This document shows, piece by piece, positions 18,123 through 25,246 of a stretch of 64,000 nt of DNA. The translations under genes and the position numbers were made by a program. Each line of letters starts with the position of its first letter. Positions within the stretch are counted from its first letter, which is position 1. Source of the stretch: Lysobacterales bacterium (GTDB taxonomy: Bacteria > Pseudomonadota > Gammaproteobacteria > Xanthomonadales > Rhodanobacteraceae). The stretch is taken from contig JAFKNA010000008.1 in the NCBI GenBank assembly GCA_017305135.1, positions 62,001 through 126,000 of the forward strand, in the 5' to 3' direction. The notes under the pieces are model-generated. The model was not told the DNA's origin. It saw only the letters and a list, made by a program, of their open reading frames with translations, and did no database searches.

Positions 18123-19046
18123 TCAGTAGCGCGGCACGGACGGGTCGATCTCCAGCGACCAGGCGTCGATGCCGCCTTCCACGTTCCAGAGATTGGTGAA
18201 GCCGTGCTCGTAGAAGTGTTCGGCGGCGTTGCGGCTGGCATTGCCGTGGTGGCAGATGAAGGCGAGCGCGGTGTCCCTGGGCAGGCCGGTGAGGCGGTCG
18301 TGCGAAGTGGGCTCGAAGATCTCGGCGCCTGGGAAGGGCGCGCGCTGGCGTTCGCCTTCGGGGCGCACGTCGATCACGGTGATGTCGCCGGCGGCGATGC
18401 GTGCCTTGAGCTGGTGCACGTCCAGCGACTGCACCGCCTTGGGCGCCGCCGGCAGGTAGATCGCCAGGCCCATGCCGCGCGGGGTGTCGGTCCAGTCGAT
18501 GGTGGCGCCCTGGGCGCGGCGCGCGCTGGCCGGGTCGAAGCGGATCTCGAGGCCGTTGGCATCCACCACGATGTCGTGCGGGCCGGGTTCGCGGAGCTGG
18601 AACTGCGGATGGAAACTGCCGTCGACGGCGAGGAACAGGCGCGCCTCGCCCGCATCGGCCAGCGCCGGGCGGATGGCGGCGACGGCGGCATCGGAGACGG
18701 TGATCGTGGGCGGCGTGCGGTCCGGCGCGGGCAGGCCGAGAAGCTGCTGCAGCTCGCCGGAAGCGGCCATCGACTGCACGATGTCGGCGCCGCCGACCAG
18801 TTCGCCGTCCACGTAGAGCTGCGGGATGGTCGGCCAGTTGCCGAACTCCTTGATGCCCTGGCGGATTTCCTCGTCGGCCAGCACGTCGACGGTGGCGTAC
18901 TGGTCGAGAAGATCGTCCAGATGCTGGCTGGCCGCGGCGGAGAAGCCGCACATCGGCGCTCCGCGGCGTCCCTTCATGAACAGGACCACGCGGTTGTCGG
19001 AGAGCAGCGCCTCGATGCGGGCGCGCACGGAAGGATCGAGTGACAT
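18123..19046 (-). CDS. Monothiol glutaredoxin / A-type-carrier-like / rhodanese fusion
   Basis: 307 residues in three parts. Residues 1-105 are a Grx4-type monothiol glutaredoxin with active site MCGFS and the usual WPTIPQLYVDGELVGGADIV glutathione site. Residues about 112-195 (ITVSDAAVAAIRPALADAGE to RGMGLAIYLP) follow the fold pattern of A-type iron-sulfur carriers (IscA/HesB), but all three ligand cysteines are missing. Residues about 200-307 are a rhodanese domain with VIDVRPEGE and the active-site loop ICHHGNAS. CGFS glutaredoxins bind and pass on [2Fe-2S] clusters; the rhodanese half could supply or sense sulfane sulfur. I infer a role in Fe-S assembly or sulfur relay. Start at ATG 19046. 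Confidence 0.88.
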   Translation of the reverse strand: MSLDPSVRARIEALLSDNRVVLFMKGRRGAPMCGFSAAASQHLDDLLDQYATVDVLADEEIRQGIKEFGNWPTIPQLYVDGELVGGADIVQSMAASGELQQLLGLPAPDRTPPTITVSDAAVAAIRPALADAGEARLFLAVDGSFHPQFQLREPGPHDIVVDANGLEIRFDPASARRAQGATIDWTDTPRGMGLAIYLPAAPKAVQSLDVHQLKARIAAGDITVIDVRPEGERQRAPFPGAEIFEPTSHDRLTGLPRDTALAFICHHGNASRNAAEHFYEHGFTNLWNVEGGIDAWSLEIDPSVPRY

Positions 19047-19119
19047 GGCGAATCCGGGCAGGTGAAAGACGGAAATGATACGCCGCCGCCCAAGCGGGCG
19101 GCGGGGTGCTGGTGACCGC

Positions 19120-20076
19120 TCAGGCCGCCGCGGCGCTGGCCGCGTCGAGGCGTTCGATGTCGCCGGTGCCGAGTTCGAGGTGCACGGCGCCGACCAGCTC
19201 CTCGAGCTGCTCCCGCGAGGTCGCGCTGGCGATCGGCGCGGTAAAGCCCGGGCGCGCGATCAGCCAGGCGAGGGCGACCTGCGCCGGCGTCGCGCGGTAC
19301 GCGGCCGCCACCTCGTCCAGCGCGGCGAGCACGTCGAGGCCGCGCGGATCGAGATATTTCTGCGCGGCGGAAGCACGGATGCGGCTCTTGCCGAGGTCGG
19401 CTTCGCTCCGGTACTTGCCGGTCAGGAAGCCGCTGGCGAGACCGTAGTAGCCGATCACGCCCAGCTCGCGGTCGCGCGCCATCGGCTCCAGTTCCGCCTC
19501 GTAATCCTGGCGCTCCAGCAGGTTGTATTCGGGCTGCAGCACCTCGTAGCGGGGGAGGCCGTCGCCGGCACTCTCCGACAGCGCATCGGCGAGGCGCCCG
19601 GCGCTGTAGTTGGAGGCGCCGATGGCGCGTACCTTGCCCTCCTCCATGAGCCGCGAAAACGCGCCGAGCGTCTCGGCCAGCGGCACGCGGCTGTCGTCCT
19701 CGTGCGCGAAGTAGAGGTCGATCTCGTCCACCTTGAGGCGGCGCAGCGAATCTTCACAGGCGGCGCGGATATTCTCCGGCGCCAGCCCTTTGTGGCGCGC
19801 CCACTTGCCAACCTTGGTCGCGATCAGGACGCGCTCGCGACGGCCGCCGCCCTGCGCCAGCCAGCGGCCGATGATGGTCTCCGATTCGCCGCCCTGGTTG
19901 CCGGGTGCCCAGCTCGCATAGGTGTCGGCGGTGTCGACCAGGTTGAGGCCGGCGTCGACGAAGGCGTCCAGCAGGCCGAATGCGGTCGCTTCGTCGACGT
20001 TCCAGCCGAACACGTTGCCGCCCAGCACGAGCGGGGCGATGGAAAGGCCGGAACGGCCGAGCGGACGATGGTTCAT
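19120..20076 (-). CDS. Aldo/keto reductase
   Basis: 318 residues from the ATG at 20076; the longer open frame would add an Ala/Pro-rich tail with no family match. The protein starts with the standard MNHRPLGRSGLSIAPLVLGG and has the AKR tetrad: Asp in VDTADTYASW, Lys in IATKVG, His in YFAHEDD, with Tyr in the TADTY segment. The C-terminal IASATSREQLEELVGAV NADPH-binding region is also present. It reduces carbonyl compounds in the cytoplasm; of the YajO/general-stress type by pattern, substrate unknown. The minus-strand neighbour upstream is an NlpC/P60 hydrolase (77-base gap). Confidence 0.93.
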   Translation of the reverse strand: MNHRPLGRSGLSIAPLVLGGNVFGWNVDEATAFGLLDAFVDAGLNLVDTADTYASWAPGNQGGESETIIGRWLAQGGGRRERVLIATKVGKWARHKGLAPENIRAACEDSLRRLKVDEIDLYFAHEDDSRVPLAETLGAFSRLMEEGKVRAIGASNYSAGRLADALSESAGDGLPRYEVLQPEYNLLERQDYEAELEPMARDRELGVIGYYGLASGFLTGKYRSEADLGKSRIRASAAQKYLDPRGLDVLAALDEVAAAYRATPAQVALAWLIARPGFTAPIASATSREQLEELVGAVHLELGTGDIERLDAASAAAA

Positions 20077-20152
20077 GGCAGGCACCCTGGCGATCGGAGA
20101 GATCGGATATCGGGGTGCCGCGAAGGTATTGAAAGCCCGCGCGGGCGGCGGC

Positions 20153-20773
20153 TCAGGACAGCACGTCGGGGCGCCTGGCGCCGGCGAAGCGCTTGGCCCA
20201 GTAGGCCTCGTCGAGGCGGCTGATGCTGATGCGCTTGCCACTGGAAGGCGAATGGATGAAACGGCCGTGGTCGAGATAGATACCGACGTGCGAGATGCGC
20301 TTGCCGTGGGTGCGGAAGAACACCAGGTCGCCGGTCTTCATCTCGCTGCGGGAAATGCTGCTGCCGTTGCGGAACTGCGCCGCCGAACTCGCCGCCAGCT
20401 CCTCGCCGACGCTGTGGCGGAACACGTAGTGGACGAAGCCGCTGCAGTCGAAGCCGGTCGCCGGCGAGCGGCCGCCGCGCCGATAGCGGATGTCGAGGAG
20501 GTCGAGCGCGAAATCGGCGAGTAGCCGGCGCATGTTCGTGCCGGTGCCTGCCGACGCGGCGACGACCGGTGCCTGGGACACGGCGACGGCGGGCGCCTGT
20601 GTCAGCGTCGTGGCGGCAGCCGGTCCGCGGTGACTCGCCAGTGCAATATCGATCGGCGGCGGCAGCGTGCGCAGCTCCTGCAAGGCGTCGCCGCGCGGTG
20701 CAGCCACGGCCAGGCTGCTGCACGAAAGCGCCAAAACCAGCACGAACACACCCCTCGTCCGCTTCGATCGCAT
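20153..20773 (-). CDS. Secreted NlpC/P60 (C40) peptidoglycan endopeptidase
   Basis: 206 residues. A signal peptide (KRTRGVFVLVLALSCSSLAVAA) is followed by a low-complexity linker of about 60 residues and a C-terminal NlpC/P60 domain. The catalytic Cys is in GFDCSGFVHYVF, the His in SHVGIYLDHGRFIHSPS; the third polar residue follows in the same strand pattern. Such enzymes cut gamma-D-glutamyl-diaminopimelate bonds in murein stem peptides. There is no SH3 or LysM targeting domain. Translation ends with VLS. Confidence 0.93.
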   Translation of the reverse strand: MRSKRTRGVFVLVLALSCSSLAVAAPRGDALQELRTLPPPIDIALASHRGPAAATTLTQAPAVAVSQAPVVAASAGTGTNMRRLLADFALDLLDIRYRRGGRSPATGFDCSGFVHYVFRHSVGEELAASSAAQFRNGSSISRSEMKTGDLVFFRTHGKRISHVGIYLDHGRFIHSPSSGKRISISRLDEAYWAKRFAGARRPDVLS

Positions 20774-20941
20774 GCGCGGTTCCTCTCTCCAGCTTCGGAT
20801 GTGGAGGGCCGCTCCCCGCGGCCCGTTCCAGGCGAAGGCGCGAAACTACCAAAGGGTTCGAGGCGAGTTGTTCTGCTTTTGTTAAGAAAGCGCCCGATGC
20901 GGCGCCTGGCCGCAGGCGGGACTCCGATTTCGTGCCGGCGC

Positions 20942-21565
20942 TCACGTTTCCGCTTCGAGCGCCTGCATCGCCAGCGGCAGGATCGCCGCGGCCCAGTGCG
21001 CGTACTGGGCGGCCGAGGGATGCAGGCCGTCGTCGACGAGCAGGGCAGCCGACTCCGCCTGGCGCGAGATGCCGGTCACGTCGGCGAAGGAGGCTCCCGC
21101 GCCAAGCGCCGCCTCGCGCGCCAGTTCGTTGAACCCGTCGATCTCGCGCGCGATCCGGGCGGTATCGCGTCCACTCGCCTGCGCGAACGGCGTCACGCCC
21201 CAGTCGGGAATGGACACCACGATGACCCGCCTCGCGATGTCACCGGCAAGCGCGACGGCGCGACCGAGCAGGGCGCGGAACCCGTCGCGATAGGCGTCCA
21301 CGCCACGACCGCGGTACTGGTCGTTGACGCCGATCAGCAGCGTCACCAGGTCATATGGAGGCTCAGGGGGATTCGCGTCCATCGCTGCCGACAACTCGTC
21401 GGTGGTCCATCCGGTGGTGGCGAGGATTTCCGGGGCCGCGATCGCCACGCCGGCACCGCCCAGCAGCGCGCGGAGCTGCGCAGGCCAGCCGCCTTCGCGC
21501 GGCACGCCCTCGCCAATCGTGTAGGAGTCCCCCAAGGCGAGGAAACGTACGGCTGCAGGGCGCAT
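20942..21565 (-). CDS. SGNH/GDSL hydrolase
   Basis: About 207 residues. The start at 21565 is preferred over the ATG six bases upstream because GAGG then sits six bases before it. Block I is LALGDSYTIGEG (nucleophile Ser), block III is LLIGVNDQYRG, and block V is DGLHPSAAQY with the catalytic Asp and His. It lacks a signal peptide and is about the size of TesA-type esterases, so a cytoplasmic esterase or lipase-like hydrolase is likely; the natural substrate is unknown. It is divergent from rsgA (65 bases between starts), so the two promoters share a short region. Confidence 0.9.
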   Translation of the reverse strand: MRPAAVRFLALGDSYTIGEGVPREGGWPAQLRALLGGAGVAIAAPEILATTGWTTDELSAAMDANPPEPPYDLVTLLIGVNDQYRGRGVDAYRDGFRALLGRAVALAGDIARRVIVVSIPDWGVTPFAQASGRDTARIAREIDGFNELAREAALGAGASFADVTGISRQAESAALLVDDGLHPSAAQYAHWAAAILPLAMQALEAET

Positions 21566-21630
21566 CGGCATCCTCGATCACGACGATGCGGCGATGCTAA
21601 CAGGCGTCCATTCGCGGATAGAATCCGCCC

Positions 21631-22686
21631 ATGCAGCCCAGCCCCGAAACGGAACGGCGCCTCGCGCGGATCGGCTGGCGCGCCGGCGCCTGGCCCGACG
21701 AGCTTCCCGAACGCGGCGAAATCGCACGGGTGGTGGCGCAGCATCGCGCCGGCTACGAACTGCACGACGGCGCGCACGCCTTCAACGCGCAGCCGGCGGC
21801 CCGCTTCCTGCGCCGCGGGCTGGAGCCGACCGCGCGACCGGCGGTCGGCGATTTCGTGGTGTTCCGGCCAGGCGCACCGCCGACCATCGAGTGGATCCTG
21901 CCCCGGCACGGCGAACTCAAGCGCGGCGCTGCCGGCGATGCGCCGCAGCGCCAGCTCATCGCCACCAACATCGACGTGGTATTGGTGCTCTGCGGCCTGG
22001 ATGGCGACTTCAACCCGGCACGCATCGAGCGCTACCTGGTGCTCATCGAGGGCAGCGGCGCGCAGGCGGTGGTGGTGCTGACCAAGGCCGACCTCGCGGC
22101 CGACCCGCAGTCGGCAGTGGTCGAGCTGCGGGCGCGGCTGCCCGCCGGCGTGCCGGTGCTGGCGGTCAACGCCAAATCCGCCGAGGCCATCGCTCCGCTT
22201 CTCGACTGGTTGGGCGCGGGGCGCACCGGCGTGCTGGTCGGCTCGTCCGGCGCCGGCAAGTCCACCCTCACCAACACCCTGCTCGGCGAGACGCGCCAGG
22301 CCACCGCCGCCGTGCGCTCGCATGACAGCCGCGGCCGCCACACCACCACCCATCGCGCCCTGCTGGAGCTGCCCGGTGGCGGCTGCCTGATCGATACCCC
22401 GGGCATGCGCGAGCTCAAGTTGACCGGTGACGAGGTGCTCGACGCGGCCCAGTTCGCCGACATCGACGCGCTGGCGCAGTCCTGCCGCTTCGGTGATTGC
22501 GCGCACGGCAGCGAACCGGGCTGCGCGGTGCAGGCAGCCCTTGCCGAGGGCGAACTCGATCCGGCGCGCTGGCGCAACTACCAGAAGCTGCGCGGCGAAC
22601 TCGGCGATGCGGCGGATGCGCTGGAAGCACAACTGCGTCGCCGCCGCGGCAAGCCTGTGCTGCGCCATGGCCCGCGCGAGGAGTGA
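21631..22686 (+). CDS. rsgA: Ribosome small-subunit GTPase RsgA
   Basis: 351 residues. Circularly permuted GTPase that checks late 30S maturation and releases RbfA. After an N-terminal OB-fold (residues about 35-110) the G motifs occur in the permuted order: TKAD (G4), GSSGAGKSTL (G1), a threonine-containing switch region, then DTPGMRE (G3). The C-terminal zinc knuckle is CRFGDCAHGSEPGC. All key residues are present. It has its own promoter region shared with the divergent GDSL hydrolase gene. Confidence 0.96.
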   Translation: MQPSPETERRLARIGWRAGAWPDELPERGEIARVVAQHRAGYELHDGAHAFNAQPAARFLRRGLEPTARPAVGDFVVFRPGAPPTIEWILPRHGELKRGAAGDAPQRQLIATNIDVVLVLCGLDGDFNPARIERYLVLIEGSGAQAVVVLTKADLAADPQSAVVELRARLPAGVPVLAVNAKSAEAIAPLLDWLGAGRTGVLVGSSGAGKSTLTNTLLGETRQATAAVRSHDSRGRHTTTHRALLELPGGGCLIDTPGMRELKLTGDEVLDAAQFADIDALAQSCRFGDCAHGSEPGCAVQAALAEGELDPARWRNYQKLRGELGDAADALEAQLRRRRGKPVLRHGPREE

Positions 22687-22760
22687 GGGCCGGGGCCTTG
22701 GCTCAGCGCCCGGCCGGCCCCTTCGCCTGCACGCAGGCTCCTGCAACAGAAGCGGCACAT

Positions 22761-22785
22761 TGCAGGAGCGACCGTGGTCGCGACC
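22761..22785. repeat. Dispersed GGAGCGACC...GGTCGCGACC palindrome
   Basis: Contains the perfect palindrome GCGACC-GT-GGTCGC (22769-22782) in the context CAGGAGCGACC. It belongs to the same family as 23785-23809 (reverse orientation), lying on the other side of the glycosyltransferase gene 22855-23700. Confidence 0.55.
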
Positions 22786-22854
22786 GGCGCCTCGCACGTC
22801 CGCAACGCCCGTCGCCTGCGGGCGAGCTCCACAACTGCAGGGCGCCCCTCGGCG

Positions 22855-23700
22855 TCAGGCCGCGTCCGTGGCGACGTTCGCCTCGTCCTCGTGGAGGTCG
22901 ATGCCATACGGCGTCCAGGTGAGGCGTTCGGCGCGGGTGCGGGCGCGGATGGCGTCGTTCTTCTCACGCATGCCGGGCTTCATGTAGCCGCGCGGATGCT
23001 CCAGGTGCACGCAGATTGCCGAGTAGCGGATGGTCTTGCCGTGCACGCCGGCGTTGTTGAGGCGCTCGCCGAGCTCCAGGTCCTGGCCGCCGTACTGCAT
23101 GCGCTCGTCCCAGCCGTTGACGCGGATCGCATCATCGCGCCACACCGAGGCGTTGTGTCCGTGCAGGCGCGGCTTCACCGGCGTGATGGTGTTGAGCAGG
23201 CTGCGCAGGAACTCGTTCTTCACGCGCAACTTCAGCGTGTGGCGCTCGAGGCCGTTCGCGGCGAGCCAGGCGTAGTCGGTAGCGCGGCCGGCGAGGATGT
23301 CCTCGCGGGTGATGCGCCGGGACAGCGCCAGCGGCAGCTTGCAGTAGCCGCCGGTGAGATAGCGCCCCCGTTCACGCAAGGCCATGTGCCGGGCGACGAA
23401 CTCCGGATGCGGGATGCAGTCACCATCGGTGAAGACCAGGTAGTCGCTGTCCGCCAGCAGGATGCCGCGGTTCATGCCCTTGCACTTCTGGTAGCCCTCG
23501 TCCGGTTGCCAGAAGTGGCGCAGGCGATAGTTCACCTGCGGGCGCAGGCGGTCGATCACGGCGCGCGTGTCCTCGCGCGAGCCGTCGTCGACCACCAGTA
23601 CCTCGAAATCGCGGAAGGTCTGCGTGGTGTAGCCCCACAGCACCCACTCCAGCCATTGCGGCTCGTTGTAGGTGGCGAACATGACGGTGGCGGCGGGCAT
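22855..23700 (-). CDS. Family 2 glycosyltransferase with galactosyltransferase-type C-terminus
   Basis: About 281 residues from the ATG at 23700; a GTG four codons upstream is possible. The GT-A fold N-terminus reads TVMFATYNEPQWLEWVLWGY, followed by the donor-site VLVVDDGSRED and the metal-binding region LVFTDGDCIPHPEF. The C-terminal part (NGWDERMQYGGQDLELGERL) matches the N-terminal galactosyltransferase-like domain found in bacterial GT2 proteins that extend surface glycans. No membrane segments, so a cytoplasmic or peripheral enzyme acting on lipid-linked or surface polysaccharide is inferred. A second GT2 gene lies divergently at 23912. Confidence 0.88.
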   Translation of the reverse strand: MPAATVMFATYNEPQWLEWVLWGYTTQTFRDFEVLVVDDGSREDTRAVIDRLRPQVNYRLRHFWQPDEGYQKCKGMNRGILLADSDYLVFTDGDCIPHPEFVARHMALRERGRYLTGGYCKLPLALSRRITREDILAGRATDYAWLAANGLERHTLKLRVKNEFLRSLLNTITPVKPRLHGHNASVWRDDAIRVNGWDERMQYGGQDLELGERLNNAGVHGKTIRYSAICVHLEHPRGYMKPGMREKNDAIRARTRAERLTWTPYGIDLHEDEANVATDAA

Positions 23701-23784
23701 GGCGGACGGCACGGCTGAAAGCGCCGCATTCTAGGCAACTCCGCCCGTCCCGTCGTCCCGGCGCCGGCCGGCAACGGAGGCATC

Positions 23785-23809
23785 GGTCGCGCCCAGGTGC
23801 GCTCCTACA
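23785..23809. repeat. Dispersed GTAGGAGCGCACCTGGGCGCGAC-class repeat
   Basis: Reads on the minus strand as TGTAGGAGCGCACCTGGGCG and on to CGACC. This sequence class is scattered in intergenic DNA of Xanthomonadales and Pseudomonas (from memory). A degenerate second copy with GTAGGAGGCGCGCGACGATC follows at 23818-23862. Confidence 0.55.
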
Positions 23810-23911
23810 GGATGATGCGGGCGACCTGGCTCGTAGGAGGCGCGCGACGATCGCGGCCGCTCTCGCCCAGCCCTTCAACGCAGGCCGCGCGCGCTCGGCT
23901 ACCCTTGTCCG

Positions 23912-24877
23912 ATGCCGCCCCCGCCGTCCGTCACCCTGCTCGTCATCGCCTGGCGCATGCGCGCGACCATCGCCGAGGCGGTGCGCGGAGCGCTGGCGCA
24001 GACCCTGCCCTGCGAGATCATCATCTCCGACGATTCCTCGGGCGACGGTTCGCTCGACGTCGTGCGCGAAGTGCTCGACGGCTACTCGGGACCGCACCGA
24101 GTGCGGCTGCGCAGCACGGCGCAGAACGTCGGCCTGTGCGAGCACCTCAACCAGCTCGCCGACGAGGCCACGGGCGAGATCCTGGTGTGTGCATCGGGCG
24201 ACGACGTGGCCTATCCGCAGCGGGTCGAGAAGCTGGCGGCGGTGCTGGCGTCCGATCCCGCGGTGCAGCTCGTCGGTTCCGCGGTGGACGATGTCGATGC
24301 CGCCGGCAACCTGATCGCCGCCAACGTGCGCGGGCTGCCGGCACGCATCGACCAGCGCTGGCTGCTCCACCGCGGCAAGCTGGCGAGCGTGCTCGGCGCC
24401 TCGCTTGCCTTCCGGCGCAGCCTGGTCACCGGGCTGCCGCCGCTGGTCGGCCGGGTCGAGGACAACATGCTGACCCTGCGCGCGGCCCTCTTGGGCTCCT
24501 GCGCCTGCGTGCCGGAGGCGCTGCTCGCCTACCGCCGCCACGACAACAATCTCGGCGACTGGGTGTTCGACCGCCGCACCGCCGGCTACGCCGGCTTCGA
24601 GCAGCGCCAGCGCCGCGTGCTTGCCATGTACCGCGAGATCGCCGCCGACCAGGAGCGCTGCCTCGCCGCGGTGCGGGAACTCTCTCCGGAACGCCGCGCG
24701 CTTGGCGCGGAACTGGCGCGCCTCTACCGCCTGGAAGCGGACATGCGCGAGGCGATCCTCGATCGCCCGCGGCGGCACTGGATCGCACCGCTCTGGCGCG
24801 GCCTCACGCAGCGCGGCTTGCGCCGCAAGAGCGCCGAACGCGCCTTGAAGCTCCTGCTGCCGCGGCGCTGGTTCTGA
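23912..24877 (+). CDS. Family 2 glycosyltransferase
   Basis: 321 residues. The N-terminal GT-A domain shows TLLVIAWRMRATIAEAVRGAL, then IIISDDSSGDGS (nucleotide-binding DDS) and ILVCASGDDVAYPQRV (DxD-type SGDD). The acceptor region has GASLAFRR and a RVEDNM segment typical of WcaA-like glycosyltransferases. The last 80 residues are helical and basic, suggesting membrane association. Substrate unknown; likely cell-envelope polysaccharide or LPS. Divergent to the GT at 22855-23700, with a repeat-containing gap between them. Confidence 0.88.
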   Translation: MPPPPSVTLLVIAWRMRATIAEAVRGALAQTLPCEIIISDDSSGDGSLDVVREVLDGYSGPHRVRLRSTAQNVGLCEHLNQLADEATGEILVCASGDDVAYPQRVEKLAAVLASDPAVQLVGSAVDDVDAAGNLIAANVRGLPARIDQRWLLHRGKLASVLGASLAFRRSLVTGLPPLVGRVEDNMLTLRAALLGSCACVPEALLAYRRHDNNLGDWVFDRRTAGYAGFEQRQRRVLAMYREIAADQERCLAAVRELSPERRALGAELARLYRLEADMREAILDRPRRHWIAPLWRGLTQRGLRRKSAERALKLLLPRRWF

Positions 24878-24880
24878 AAG

Positions 24881-25246
24881 GCCGGAATCAGAAATTGGGA
24901 ATCGGAGAAGCGCCTTGTTACCGGACGGAGCGGCGGTTGCATGGATCGCCCCCACTTCCTCGCGACGTCATGCCCGCGAAAGCGGGCATCCATTGAAGAG
25001 CCGGGAATGGGGAATGGGGCTGCGATCCGGCGGACTGCAGACATCGACATGGGGGACATGGCCCCGCCTGCGGTGCTGAAAGCAAAATGGATCGGCTTTC
25101 GCCGGAATGACGTCAAAGGCAGGCGTGTCCAGAGTTTCCTTGCGTCAGCCCTGCGCGGCTGACGCACGATGCTGAGGGCCGGGCTTGGGAATCCGGGGCG
25201 CGCTGCCCCGACAATTTCCCGCTGCCGATTCCCCATTCCCCGCTCG
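24881..25246. repeat. Intergenic mosaic of REP-like palindromes and GGGAATC/GGGAATGG repeats
   Basis: No gene is visible in the 369 bases between the glycosyltransferase and ntrY. It holds GGGAATC/GGGAATGG copies (24881-24909, 25003-25022, and inverted copies near 25218-25242). It also holds a REP-like pair: GTCATGCCCGCGAAAGCGGG at 24967-24986, and its inverted mate (GGCTTTCGCCGGAATGACGTC) at 25094-25114. The two arms point toward each other, as in bacterial BIME elements. Other copies are at 34367-34457, 42126-42197 and 50251-50275. Confidence 0.75.
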
